Assembly: GCF_900582195.1 (NCBI RefSeq)
Contig: NZ_UTHA01000294.1
Location: forward strand, 33,179 to 97,178
Length of the DNA: 64,000 nt
Reading direction: 5' to 3'
Origin: Pseudomonas viridiflava
GTDB lineage: Bacteria > Pseudomonadota > Gammaproteobacteria > Pseudomonadales > Pseudomonadaceae
The notes beneath the pieces were generated by a model. It worked only from the letters and a program-made list of their open reading frames with translations, was not told the DNA's origin and made no database searches. This document shows positions 8,468 to 15,328 of the stretch, piece after piece (within the stretch, counting starts at the first letter, position 1; every line of letters starts with the position of its first letter). A program made the translations under genes and the position numbers.

Positions 8468-9625
8468 ATGTTTCGCTATTTCCCGACCAACTACGTTTGG
8501 AATCTCTCTGTCGACCTGGCCATTGAAATGGGCGCCCGCATGGGTGAAATCGAAGAGATGTGCGCCCCACTGCAAGAGGCGGCCAAGCAGCCGGACGCGG
8601 CCGGCACCCGCGCCTTTCGCGAAACCTGGGCGAAAATGGCTGACAAGCTCTGCGGTCTGGCCGAAGAAGACGAAGGCAATGGCCGGATGCTCTCGGCTGG
8701 CGAAAAATACAACCGCGCCGCCACCTATTATCTGACCTGCGAGCGCCTGCAGGCCCACGGCGCGCCGGGTCGTACCGAGCTCTATCAACGCTTCCTGCAA
8801 ACCTTCAAGCGCGGCATCGAACTGTCGCGTGAGAACTGCGAACGGGTGGATATCCCCTACGAGGGAAAACACCTTTCCGGCTTGCTCGTGCGTGCCGAAG
8901 GCGTCGAGGGTCCGGCGCCGATACTGGTGCAGGTCAACGGCCTGGACTCGACCAAAGAAATGAAATACCGCGTGGGCCTGCCAGCGTGGCTGGCGAAACG
9001 CGGCATCTCTTCGCTGATCATCGACCAGCCCGGCACTGGCGAAGCGCTGCGCCTGCATGGTCTGACCGCACGATTCGACAGTGAGCACTGGGCCAGTCGC
9101 GTAGTTGACTGGCTGGAAACCCGAAGCGATGTTGACGCTGCACGCATTGGACTCGAAGGTGTCTCGTTGGGCGGTTATTACTGCCCGCGTGCAGTTGCTT
9201 TCGAACCGCGCTTCGCTTGCGGCGTCGTGTGGGGCGCCAACCACGACTGGCGTGATGTGCAAAAGCGTCGACTGGAAAAGGAAGGCAGCTTCCCGGTGCC
9301 GCACTACTGGGCGCATGTCTGCTGGGTGTGGGGCGCCAAGGACGTCGAAGAGTTCATGACCATCGCCGAAAACGTGCATCTCGATGGCGTGCTCGACCGG
9401 ATCAAGGTGCCGTTCCTGGTGACCCATGGTGAACAGGATTCGCAGATTCCGTTGAAGTGGGCGCATCGCACCTACGAACAACTGGTCAACAGTCCAAAAT
9501 GTGAACTGAAAGTCTTCACCGAACGTGAAGGTGGTGTGCAGCATTCGAGCTTCGACAACAGCATCAATGCCGGGCAATACATTGCCGACTGGGTTGCCGA
9601 AACCCTGGGCGGTCGCACCGCTTGA
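8468..9625 (+). CDS. Alpha/beta-hydrolase with N-terminal cap, like 2,6-dihydroxypseudooxynicotine hydrolase
   Basis: This 385-residue protein has a helical N-terminal region of about 145 residues followed by an alpha/beta-hydrolase core. Candidate catalytic residues are Ser233 in GVSLGGYY, Asp324 in HGEQDSQIP and His358 in GVQHSSFD. The GLDSTKEMKY segment and the general plan resemble 2,6-dihydroxypseudooxynicotine hydrolase, which breaks a C-C bond in nicotine breakdown, and FrsA-like esterases. AAGGAC lies about 10 bases before the ATG. Operator C is 71 bp upstream, and a strong hairpin terminator follows, so it is a single-gene unit under the same regulator. Inference: it hydrolyses the ring-cleavage product. 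An esterase role is the main alternative. Confidence 0.82.
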   Translation: MFRYFPTNYVWNLSVDLAIEMGARMGEIEEMCAPLQEAAKQPDAAGTRAFRETWAKMADKLCGLAEEDEGNGRMLSAGEKYNRAATYYLTCERLQAHGAPGRTELYQRFLQTFKRGIELSRENCERVDIPYEGKHLSGLLVRAEGVEGPAPILVQVNGLDSTKEMKYRVGLPAWLAKRGISSLIIDQPGTGEALRLHGLTARFDSEHWASRVVDWLETRSDVDAARIGLEGVSLGGYYCPRAVAFEPRFACGVVWGANHDWRDVQKRRLEKEGSFPVPHYWAHVCWVWGAKDVEEFMTIAENVHLDGVLDRIKVPFLVTHGEQDSQIPLKWAHRTYEQLVNSPKCELKVFTEREGGVQHSSFDNSINAGQYIADWVAETLGGRTA

Positions 9626-9650
9626 TCCACTGAAAAAACACGCCATGAAA

Positions 9651-9689
9651 AACGCCGGACAATCTCATGATTGTCCGGCGTTTTCGTTT
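9651..9689 (+). terminator. Rho-independent terminator after the hydrolase gene
   Basis: A perfect 13-bp stem (AACGCCGGACAAT, 9651-9663, with its complement 9670-9682) closes a 6-base loop and runs into TTTTCGTTT. It lies 26 bp after the hydrolase stop and separates that gene from the amidohydrolase unit. Confidence 0.9.
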
Positions 9690-9711
9690 ATGGATTCCGT
9701 CAGGCGCAGCT

Positions 9712-9726
9712 ATTGACGCGATCAAT
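9712..9726. promoter_or_regulatory. Small inverted repeat ATTGA-N5-TCAAT upstream of the amidohydrolase
   Basis: ATTGA (9712-9716) and TCAAT (9722-9726) form a perfect dyad with a 5-base spacer, 85 bp before the amidohydrolase ATG and just past the preceding terminator. The layout suits a LysR T-N11-A type site, but no twin ATC-N9-GAT box is present here. It is a short motif and could be chance. Confidence 0.3.
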
Positions 9727-9810
9727 GCTCGGCCATCGATGCAATCTGCTGGTGGCCCCCTCGCCTGCTCTTTAGCCTCATGTGCAGAACAATCACAAAG
9801 CGAAGACGCC

Positions 9811-11160
9811 ATGACTGCCCTGCACCTGAAATGCCAGACCCTGTTTGACGGCACCGGACTGCAAACCCGCCAACACCAGACATTGATCGTCGAAAACGGC
9901 CTGCTCAGTTACGTCGGCGCTACCGCGTTGGCACCCGCTCCCCAGCCAGGCGATACACAGGTGGATGCGGGGGATGATTTCGTGATGCCGGGGCTGGTGG
10001 ATGTGCACACGCATCTGGCTTTCGGCAACGCGCAGAGCGAAGAAGACATTGATCTGTGGACCAGCGACGAATTTCGCGCGTTGCGCGGGATGTTCTTCGC
10101 GCAACACGTGCTGGCCGCCGGTGTCACCAGCATGGTCTGCCCCGGCGACAGCGGCCAGCTCAGCATTGCGGTGCGCAATGCGGTGACCGCAGGTTTATTT
10201 GAAGGGCCGAGGATCGCAGCCAGCAGCCGTGTCATCACCAATCGCCAGAGTCTCAATGACTGGTTCCCGAGTCGGGTGGGCGCTCCTGAATACTTCACCG
10301 CGCAGTTGGTCACCAGCCGTAGCGACGCCCTCGCGGAGATCCGCAAGCAGGCCAAGGATGGCGTTGACCTGATCAAGATCGCCATGGACGGCACGCACCG
10401 CCGCCCCAACGGCGAAATCATTGCGGCCTTCACCGCTGACGAAACCTTCGAAATGGTTGAGGAAGCGCATCGTCTGGGCTGCAAGGTCGCCACGCATGCC
10501 TACGGGCGCGAAGCTGTGATGTACGCGGCGCGCGCAGGCGTTGATCTTGTTTTCCATGCCTTTTACATGGACGACGCGTGCATCGAAGCGTTGCTCGAGG
10601 CCGGCAGCATCCTGGCCCCGACCATGACTTTCCCGCAAAACACCGTGGACTTCTGCCAGCCCCATGATCCGGCGATCAGCACGGGTTATGCCGGTTATTG
10701 TGCTCGCACATTGGAGGTCGGTTCGGCGGTACTCAAACGGGCCAAAGCGGCCGGCGTACCGTTTGCCTGCGGCAGTGATAGCGGGTTCGCGGTGACGCCT
10801 TACGGCGAGTGGCACGCTCGTGAACTGGAGTTACTTGTCACTCGGCTTGGATTCACCCCGGCCGAAGCCTTATATGCCGCGACCGCTGTCGGCGCGCGCT
10901 GCATGCCGCGCGGTGAAACTCTCGGCTCGCTGCAGGTGGGCAAGCAGGCAGACTTCCTCGTGCTCAACGGTTCACCACTGGACGACATCCGCATCCTTCA
11001 GGATCGTTCGCGCCTCAAAGCGGTGTACAAGGCCGGCCAACCGGTACGCATGGATCGCAGCCCCTACAACCCCAAGCAGGTGTCCGACTTCAACTCACTG
11101 AAATGGACGGATCTTTACACCCGCGACCGCGTGGCCCAACTGGGCAAGTGGGCCGTATGA
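9811..11160 (+). CDS. Metal-dependent amidohydrolase (imidazolonepropionase-like)
   Basis: This 449-residue protein has the amidohydrolase superfamily plan: an N-terminal beta sandwich, then a TIM barrel with the first metal site HTHLAF (MPGLVDVHTHLAFG, about residue 68). Further marks are a candidate bridging Lys in GVDLIKIAMDG, His in VATHAYGRE and LVFHAFY, an Asp in FACGSDSGFAV, and the closing GKQADFLVL. The family includes prolidase-like and aryldialkylphosphatase-like cyclic amidohydrolases; the exact amide or lactam substrate is not readable. I start at the ATG at 9811 rather than 48 codons upstream, where the frame crosses the terminator. The HbpS-like gene follows 11 bp past the stop. 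It is probably part of the same catabolic island, though without a clear operator. Confidence 0.84.
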   Translation: MTALHLKCQTLFDGTGLQTRQHQTLIVENGLLSYVGATALAPAPQPGDTQVDAGDDFVMPGLVDVHTHLAFGNAQSEEDIDLWTSDEFRALRGMFFAQHVLAAGVTSMVCPGDSGQLSIAVRNAVTAGLFEGPRIAASSRVITNRQSLNDWFPSRVGAPEYFTAQLVTSRSDALAEIRKQAKDGVDLIKIAMDGTHRRPNGEIIAAFTADETFEMVEEAHRLGCKVATHAYGREAVMYAARAGVDLVFHAFYMDDACIEALLEAGSILAPTMTFPQNTVDFCQPHDPAISTGYAGYCARTLEVGSAVLKRAKAAGVPFACGSDSGFAVTPYGEWHARELELLVTRLGFTPAEALYAATAVGARCMPRGETLGSLQVGKQADFLVLNGSPLDDIRILQDRSRLKAVYKAGQPVRMDRSPYNPKQVSDFNSLKWTDLYTRDRVAQLGKWAV

Positions 11161-11171
11161 GGACAGAGGCC

Positions 11172-11618
11172 ATGCAACGACTTGAACTACTGACTGCGAC
11201 AAACATGGCCAGCGATGCCATTCGTATCGCTCGGGAAACCGGGATCAAACCGCTTGGCGTCGCCGTACTGGATGCTGCCGGTCATCCCTTGGCGGTTCTG
11301 CGCGACGAACACGCCAGCTTCCTGCGCCCGCAAATCGCCATCGGGAAGGCACGCGGCTGCCTGGGCATGGGTTTTGGCGGACGTGAACTGGTGCGGCGCG
11401 CGCAGGCCATGCCGACGTTTTTCGATGCGATCAACAGTTTGACCGGCGGTGAGGTGATTCCCGTGGCGGGTGGTGTGCTGATCCGTAATGCCGAGGGCGT
11501 GGTGCTCGGGGCCATCGGCATCAGTGGCGATACCTCGGACAATGACGAACGCTGCGCATTGCTGGCCATCGCCAAGGCCGGATTGGTCGCCGACAGCGGC
11601 GATCAACCAGAGGGCTGA
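11172..11618 (+). CDS. HbpS/GlcG-type heme-binding domain protein
   Basis: This 148-residue protein matches the GlcG/HbpS (DUF336) family in plan. It has an N-terminal helix with ATNMASDAIRIARE, a VAVLDAAGHPLAVLRDE strand-turn, a FFDAINSLTGGEVIPVAGGVLI glycine-rich region, and GAIGISGDTSDNDERCALLAI near the end. The ATG at 11172 has GAGGACAGAGG just upstream; an ATG at 11157 overlapping the previous stop is possible. It is coupled to the amidohydrolase, a common pairing in catabolic operons where its function is not settled. It overlaps the convergent LysR gene by 16 bp at the 3' ends. Confidence 0.85.
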   Translation: MQRLELLTATNMASDAIRIARETGIKPLGVAVLDAAGHPLAVLRDEHASFLRPQIAIGKARGCLGMGFGGRELVRRAQAMPTFFDAINSLTGGEVIPVAGGVLIRNAEGVVLGAIGISGDTSDNDERCALLAIAKAGLVADSGDQPEG

Positions 11619-12538
11619 TCGAGTAACGCGGCCTGTTCCATGAGCAGGCCGCGAAACCATTGCATGGCCGGGTCATGTTCTTGATAGGGATGCCATTGCA
11701 AGACTTGCACGGCCTCGGGAAAAGCAATCGGTGCCGGGTGAATGCGCAACGGATAACGCTGGGCGAAGCGCTGCGCCTGTCGTTGAAACACCGTGGCAAT
11801 GCGCGCGGTGCCAACGATGTACTCCGGCATCAGCACAAAGCTTTCAACGGTCACCGCCACTCGTCGCTCAATGCCGAGTTCATGCAGGTGCATGGCATCC
11901 ATCGCCAGGTTGTGCCCGTCGGCAAACTCGCGCACCACGTGCGCCGCGCCGCAAAAGTCGACCATGCTCAGTTGCTCGGCAAACTGTGGTTGTTGCGCGC
12001 AGACGATACAACAGAGCTGGTCCGTCATGAGCGGCACATGGGGATAGGCCGGATTCAGCCGTCGCTGCGGCACGATTACGCAATCACTGCGCCGATAATC
12101 GAGCGCTTCGCTGACGACATCACCGTCGCGCGGGACAGGCATGTCGCGCAGGCTCAAGCGAATACCCGGAGCGACACGCGCCAAAACACGGCTGACCGCT
12201 GGAAGCAGCACGTCGGCGACGTAATCAGAGGCCACCAGAGTGATGTGCCGGTCGCAGTTCGCCGGATCAAAATTCAACGGCGCGTCGACGATCTCCCGGG
12301 TCAGTGCCAACGCTGCACGCACCTTCGGTAGCAACTCCAGACCCAACGCGGTGGGCTCCAGGCGTCGTCCCACCTGCACCAGTAACGGGTCATTGAAATG
12401 TTCACGCAAGCGGCCAAGAGCAGAACTGGCCGCTGATTGTCCCAGGCACAGACGCTCGGCGGCCCTGCTCACACTGCACTCGCTCAACAAGGCGTCCAGC
12501 GCAACCAAGAGATTAAGGTCGAGGCGTCGATATCGCAT
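11603..12538 (-). CDS. Second LysR-type regulator, NodD-like subfamily
   Basis: This 311-residue protein opens with MRYRRLDLNLLVALDALL and a helix-turn-helix (SVSRAAERLCLGQSAASSALGRLR). Both match the NodD-type subgroup and the regulator at 7446. The effector domain follows with RHITLVASDYVADVLLP and a closing PIAFPEAVQVLQWHPYQEHD block. It is convergent with the amidohydrolase-HbpS unit, overlapping it by 16 bp. A degenerate nod-box-like operator (box D) lies 100 bp upstream of its start. It likely controls the amidohydrolase unit, itself, or both. Two NodD-type regulators bracketing one gene island suggests layered control of one pathway or two linked pathways. Confidence 0.88.
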   Translation of the reverse strand: MRYRRLDLNLLVALDALLSECSVSRAAERLCLGQSAASSALGRLREHFNDPLLVQVGRRLEPTALGLELLPKVRAALALTREIVDAPLNFDPANCDRHITLVASDYVADVLLPAVSRVLARVAPGIRLSLRDMPVPRDGDVVSEALDYRRSDCVIVPQRRLNPAYPHVPLMTDQLCCIVCAQQPQFAEQLSMVDFCGAAHVVREFADGHNLAMDAMHLHELGIERRVAVTVESFVLMPEYIVGTARIATVFQRQAQRFAQRYPLRIHPAPIAFPEAVQVLQWHPYQEHDPAMQWFRGLLMEQAALLDQPSG

Positions 12539-12951
12539 GTGGGTTCCGCTGAAGGTGATGGTGACGGTTTTGCGCCCGGTTTGCGGGCAGGATCAAAAAC
12601 GAATCATGACCTTAGCGAGCTGTGTAGCAATGCGCCAATCGCGTGTTTGGTTGGGAGGTATCGCTAACGAAGATACCAAGCGCCAGTGCGCGCTATAGCA
12701 GGCAAGCAAAAGCCCTGCGATCACTTTTGATCGAGAGCAACTCATAGGTTGCTCGAAAATCGATGCTCGTGGATGACGGCAATCGGCCAAAAGCGGTCGT
12801 TCAGGAGTGGCTGCTTCCGGCCAAAACCAACCGATCATAAGCGACCGTTTTCGATTAAAGTGGCCGTTCGACCTATGTAAGAGTGAACTGGTTAAGTTGA
12901 ATCTGCCTAGTGATGGTAATAGGTCGACTGGATTGTTTTTGGAGTTTGATG
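12539..12951. other. Intergenic region between lysR2 and an orphan gene
   Basis: This 413-bp stretch contains operator D (12638-12674). After it come AT-richer sequence and short repeated words such as GGCCAAAA (12786-12793 and 12818-12825) and gatCGA/TCGAaaatcga runs. I see no convincing reading frame, RNA gene or terminator. It marks the change from the catabolic island to a lower-GC patch. Confidence 0.6.
12638..12674 (+). promoter_or_regulatory. Degenerate nod-box-like operator D upstream of the second LysR
   Basis: ATC at 12638-12640 is followed by GTT (not GAT) at 12650-12652. ATC at 12660-12662 pairs perfectly with GAT at 12672-12674. The 22-bp period, the preceding AATCG and the TATCG of boxes A-C are kept. 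It lies 100 bp upstream of the LysR start at 12538, in the same relative orientation as the other boxes. Confidence 0.6.
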
Positions 12952-13389
12952 ATGGGTTTCTCCACAACGTTGTGGGAATGGTACGGCCAAGATGAATACA
13001 AACGTGTTCTTGCAGTGTGCGAGGCAATCCCGGCTCTTGAGTTCCTCGCACTGACATCGGATATGCAGCAGAAAACCATCCCGGATTGCCCTGCATGTGA
13101 AACCTGGTCACAGATGATCCTTCCGTTGAACGAGGTTCTTACGGTCTGTGGCAGCGCGTTACCAGCGCAGATCAATGCACGGCTGCGAGACCTTTGGGAG
13201 CGATGCAATAGCCTTACTGAGGCTGCATTCTACTGTCATGATCGACTGATATTTGATCATGACGAGTGGCGGCCAATAAGGACTGCGTCCGCAGATGTGC
13301 TCGATCTAATGGAGCTAATGGACATCAATCCATTCCTGGATGATTTGCTACTGGATTGCGGAAACCTTGCTCGCGGAATAAAACGTTGA
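12952..13389 (+). CDS. Orphan hypothetical protein
   Basis: This is a 145-residue open frame that I do not recognise. GGAG at 12941-12944 lies 7 bases before the ATG at 12952. Adjacent ATGs (12949, and 12910 further up) are possible but worse placed. The protein has no signal peptide or clear membrane helix. It is acidic towards the C-terminus (DVLDLMELMDINPFLDDLLLD) and carries several Cys residues (CEAIPALEF, DCPACETW, ERCNSL). Small acidic proteins without relatives in a low-GC patch are sometimes immunity or antitoxin factors, but no toxin or partner gene is next to it, so I assign no function. Base composition is lower in GC than the flanking operons, which hints at acquired DNA. Confidence 0.6.
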   Translation: MGFSTTLWEWYGQDEYKRVLAVCEAIPALEFLALTSDMQQKTIPDCPACETWSQMILPLNEVLTVCGSALPAQINARLRDLWERCNSLTEAAFYCHDRLIFDHDEWRPIRTASADVLDLMELMDINPFLDDLLLDCGNLARGIKR

Positions 13390-13503
13390 GCATTTTTACA
13401 ATCAAGTGACGATATTGGCGTGCATATCGACGTGCCTGCCTACTGCCTGCTTCTGGCCGTCTGCTGCCGATTGCAATCTCCGCTTCCGACCAATCGCGAA
13501 CGC

Positions 13504-13854
13504 TTAATTCAGATTTTCAGTTCCTCCTGATTTTACAATTTGCTGATCAAGCCACACTCGGTGTGCCGAAAGATCTCGGATATTCGAGAAAAGCAACTGG
13601 TCGAGGCTTTTGGGGGCAGGAAGCTGCTGAATCGGTGCCAGTGCCAAGTAGTTAGCAGGGTACTTGGCGAATCGATTTAGCCAGACAGTGTCGCCGGCCA
13701 CTACGTGGTTCAACGTCCCGAGAATTGAACCAAAGAATGCTTTCCTATCCACTGAGAGTTCTTCATCTGACAGGCTTCTGGCTGCCTCATAAATCTTTGC
13801 GTTCATCCATTCGTTATAGTTAGCCATGAGGCAAATATGACTGTTTCGGTTCAT
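13504..13854 (-). pseudogene. DinB-family protein, C-terminally truncated
   Basis: The 116-residue product begins like DinB/YfiT-type metalloenzymes of about 165-170 residues: LMANYNEWMNAKIYEAARSL, then GSILGTLNHVVAGDTVWLNRFA, which holds the first conserved His. The frame stops after LDQQIVKSGGTENLN. The expected second half, with the paired His residues of the metal site, is not found downstream in any frame to 13390. In another frame the sequence after the break reads QEELK, which would suit the family at that point, so a frameshift followed by loss of the 3' part is likely. The start has AAAGGA upstream and is intact. I judge it a non-functional remnant. Confidence 0.7.
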
Positions 13855-13951
13855 CGTGCTCGTCCTTTCAATGAATCGCTTGCAATCGATCCACGCTCAT
13901 CTTGCGTCCCAGTCCAATGTTGCACTTTGTTGTGAGGACCCGTCTGATCGT

Positions 13952-14356
13952 CTACGAAAGAAGCGCTCGCAACGGAGCTGGAATGGGCACAACTTCCTTA
14001 CTTTCCGGTGAGACACAAACGTGTGTGACATTCGCGGTAAATGACAGCACGCCTTCGCCTATAAACCCCTCAACCAAAAAAGTAAAAGAGTGCTCGCCCA
14101 ACCTGGCCACGCCAACTTTAATAGTCATTTCGTCATCCCACGTCAGCGGAGCCAGCAACTCGATCGACATCGCACGCACCGGCGGCAATATATTAAAACT
14201 CATCACAGCCCTAAGCCCCGGCCCCCCTACCCATCTGTCGAGTGCTACACCAATGGCCTCTACAGCAAAATGTGAGAATCGCGGGGTGTAAACCACCCCT
14301 GCCGGATCACAATCTCCGAACAAAATAGTTCGACTTACGAAAACCGCATCCGGCAT
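13952..14356 (-). CDS. Acyl-CoA thioesterase (4HBT hot-dog family)
   Basis: This 134-residue protein opens with VFVSRTILFGDCDPAGVVYTPRFSHF. This is the 4-hydroxybenzoyl-CoA thioesterase-type signature with the catalytic Asp in GDCDPAGVVY, followed by the long hot-dog helix AVEAIGVALDRWVG. The size is normal for one hot-dog domain. AGGGGAAG lies just upstream of the ATG at 14356. It stands alone, with the DinB remnant beyond it on one side and the isomerase gene upstream on the other (127 bp). It probably hydrolyses an aromatic or short acyl-CoA. I see no direct link to the ring-cleavage genes. Confidence 0.83.
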   Translation of the reverse strand: MPDAVFVSRTILFGDCDPAGVVYTPRFSHFAVEAIGVALDRWVGGPGLRAVMSFNILPPVRAMSIELLAPLTWDDEMTIKVGVARLGEHSFTFLVEGFIGEGVLSFTANVTHVCVSPESKEVVPIPAPLRALLS

Positions 14357-14483
14357 TAACTTCCCCTACTCGCCAACGTCAGTCCAATATCGATGAGTTC
14401 TTCTCGCTCGGCCATCAAGGGCTTCTGCCTTTGATGGCGGCGATTGTCCCCACATCAGCGACTCAAAGATTTTCGCCTGGAAC

Positions 14484-15236
14484 CTAAGCACTCAGCTGCT
14501 GCTTGAACCAGTCAAGACTCGCAACGGTAGATACAGAAGGACGGTATTCGCACCCGATCCATCCGGCGTAGTCGCGCTGCTCCAGCGCCGCGAACAAGGC
14601 AGCAAAGTCGATATTCCCCGTTCCCGGCTCGTGACGACCCGGGCAATCGGCAATTTGCACATGCACGGTTCTGTCATAAAACTGCGCCAGCACATCGGCT
14701 GCGTCTCCGGTCAAAAGCTGCGCATGGTAAAGATCAAGAATCAGCCCGACACTCGGGAAGGTCTCCAGTACCTGTTGCGCCTTGCTGAAGTCGGACATGT
14801 AATAGCCCGGCATCGCCTCCGCGCTGATCACTTCGATAAGCGGCCGCAGCCCCTGGTCTTCCAAGTACTTGACCGCATATTCCAGGTTGCCCGCGTAGGT
14901 GCGCTCAGCGTCATTCTGCGTGGTAACGCCCGACATGATGTGAACATCCGCACACGCCAAGGTCTTTGCGTAGCGGGCGGCCTGGAGCAACCCGTCATGA
15001 AATTCCTCTCCCCTGCCCTGTAACGCGGCGATGCCTTTGGTAACGCCAGCCGGGGCGGCGAACTGAATCAACGGCAAACTGTATTGGGCTAGATGGTCGG
15101 CAAGCAGACTTGCGTCGAATTCATACGGTGACGGGAACTCAACTGCCCGGAAACCGGCGGCTGCGGCGGCTTCGATGCGCTGCAGAAAAGGCAATTCATT
15201 GAATTGGAAACCGAGATGAGCATTGAACTTGAGCAT
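14484..15236 (-). CDS. hyi: Hydroxypyruvate isomerase-like TIM-barrel protein
   Basis: This 250-residue protein has the xylose-isomerase-like TIM barrel seen in Hyi/OtnI enzymes: MLKFNAHLGFQFNELPFLQRIEAAAAAGFRAVEFP at the start, HIMSGV, a Glu in LIEVISAEAMPGYYMSD, Asp-His in GLILDLYHAQ, and Glu in WIGCEYRP at the end. These residues supply the metal and proton-transfer site in the family. It is slightly shorter than the usual 258-260 residues. It follows the porin gene by 92 bp on the same strand and may be cotranscribed with it. Alternatives are other keto-sugar isomerases of the same fold, such as 2-oxo-tetronate isomerase (OtnI). Confidence 0.75.
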   Translation of the reverse strand: MLKFNAHLGFQFNELPFLQRIEAAAAAGFRAVEFPSPYEFDASLLADHLAQYSLPLIQFAAPAGVTKGIAALQGRGEEFHDGLLQAARYAKTLACADVHIMSGVTTQNDAERTYAGNLEYAVKYLEDQGLRPLIEVISAEAMPGYYMSDFSKAQQVLETFPSVGLILDLYHAQLLTGDAADVLAQFYDRTVHVQIADCPGRHEPGTGNIDFAALFAALEQRDYAGWIGCEYRPSVSTVASLDWFKQQLSA

Positions 15237-15328
15237 TGGTAATTATCCATCCTGGGAAGAAACGACATCATTAGCCTGGAGCATCCTTCGCCGCTCCAGC
15301 ACTGCACTATCGCAAGTGCGTTCAACGA

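Noticed and set aside
9700..9810. A fifth twin ATC-N9-GAT box before the amidohydrolase
   Set aside because: Several ATC and GAT words occur near 9720-9747 but not with 9-base spacers or the 22-bp period.
12700..12950. Small gene or RNA in the gap before the orphan gene
   Set aside because: Short repeats are present but there is no start with ribosome site, no stable long hairpin and no terminator.
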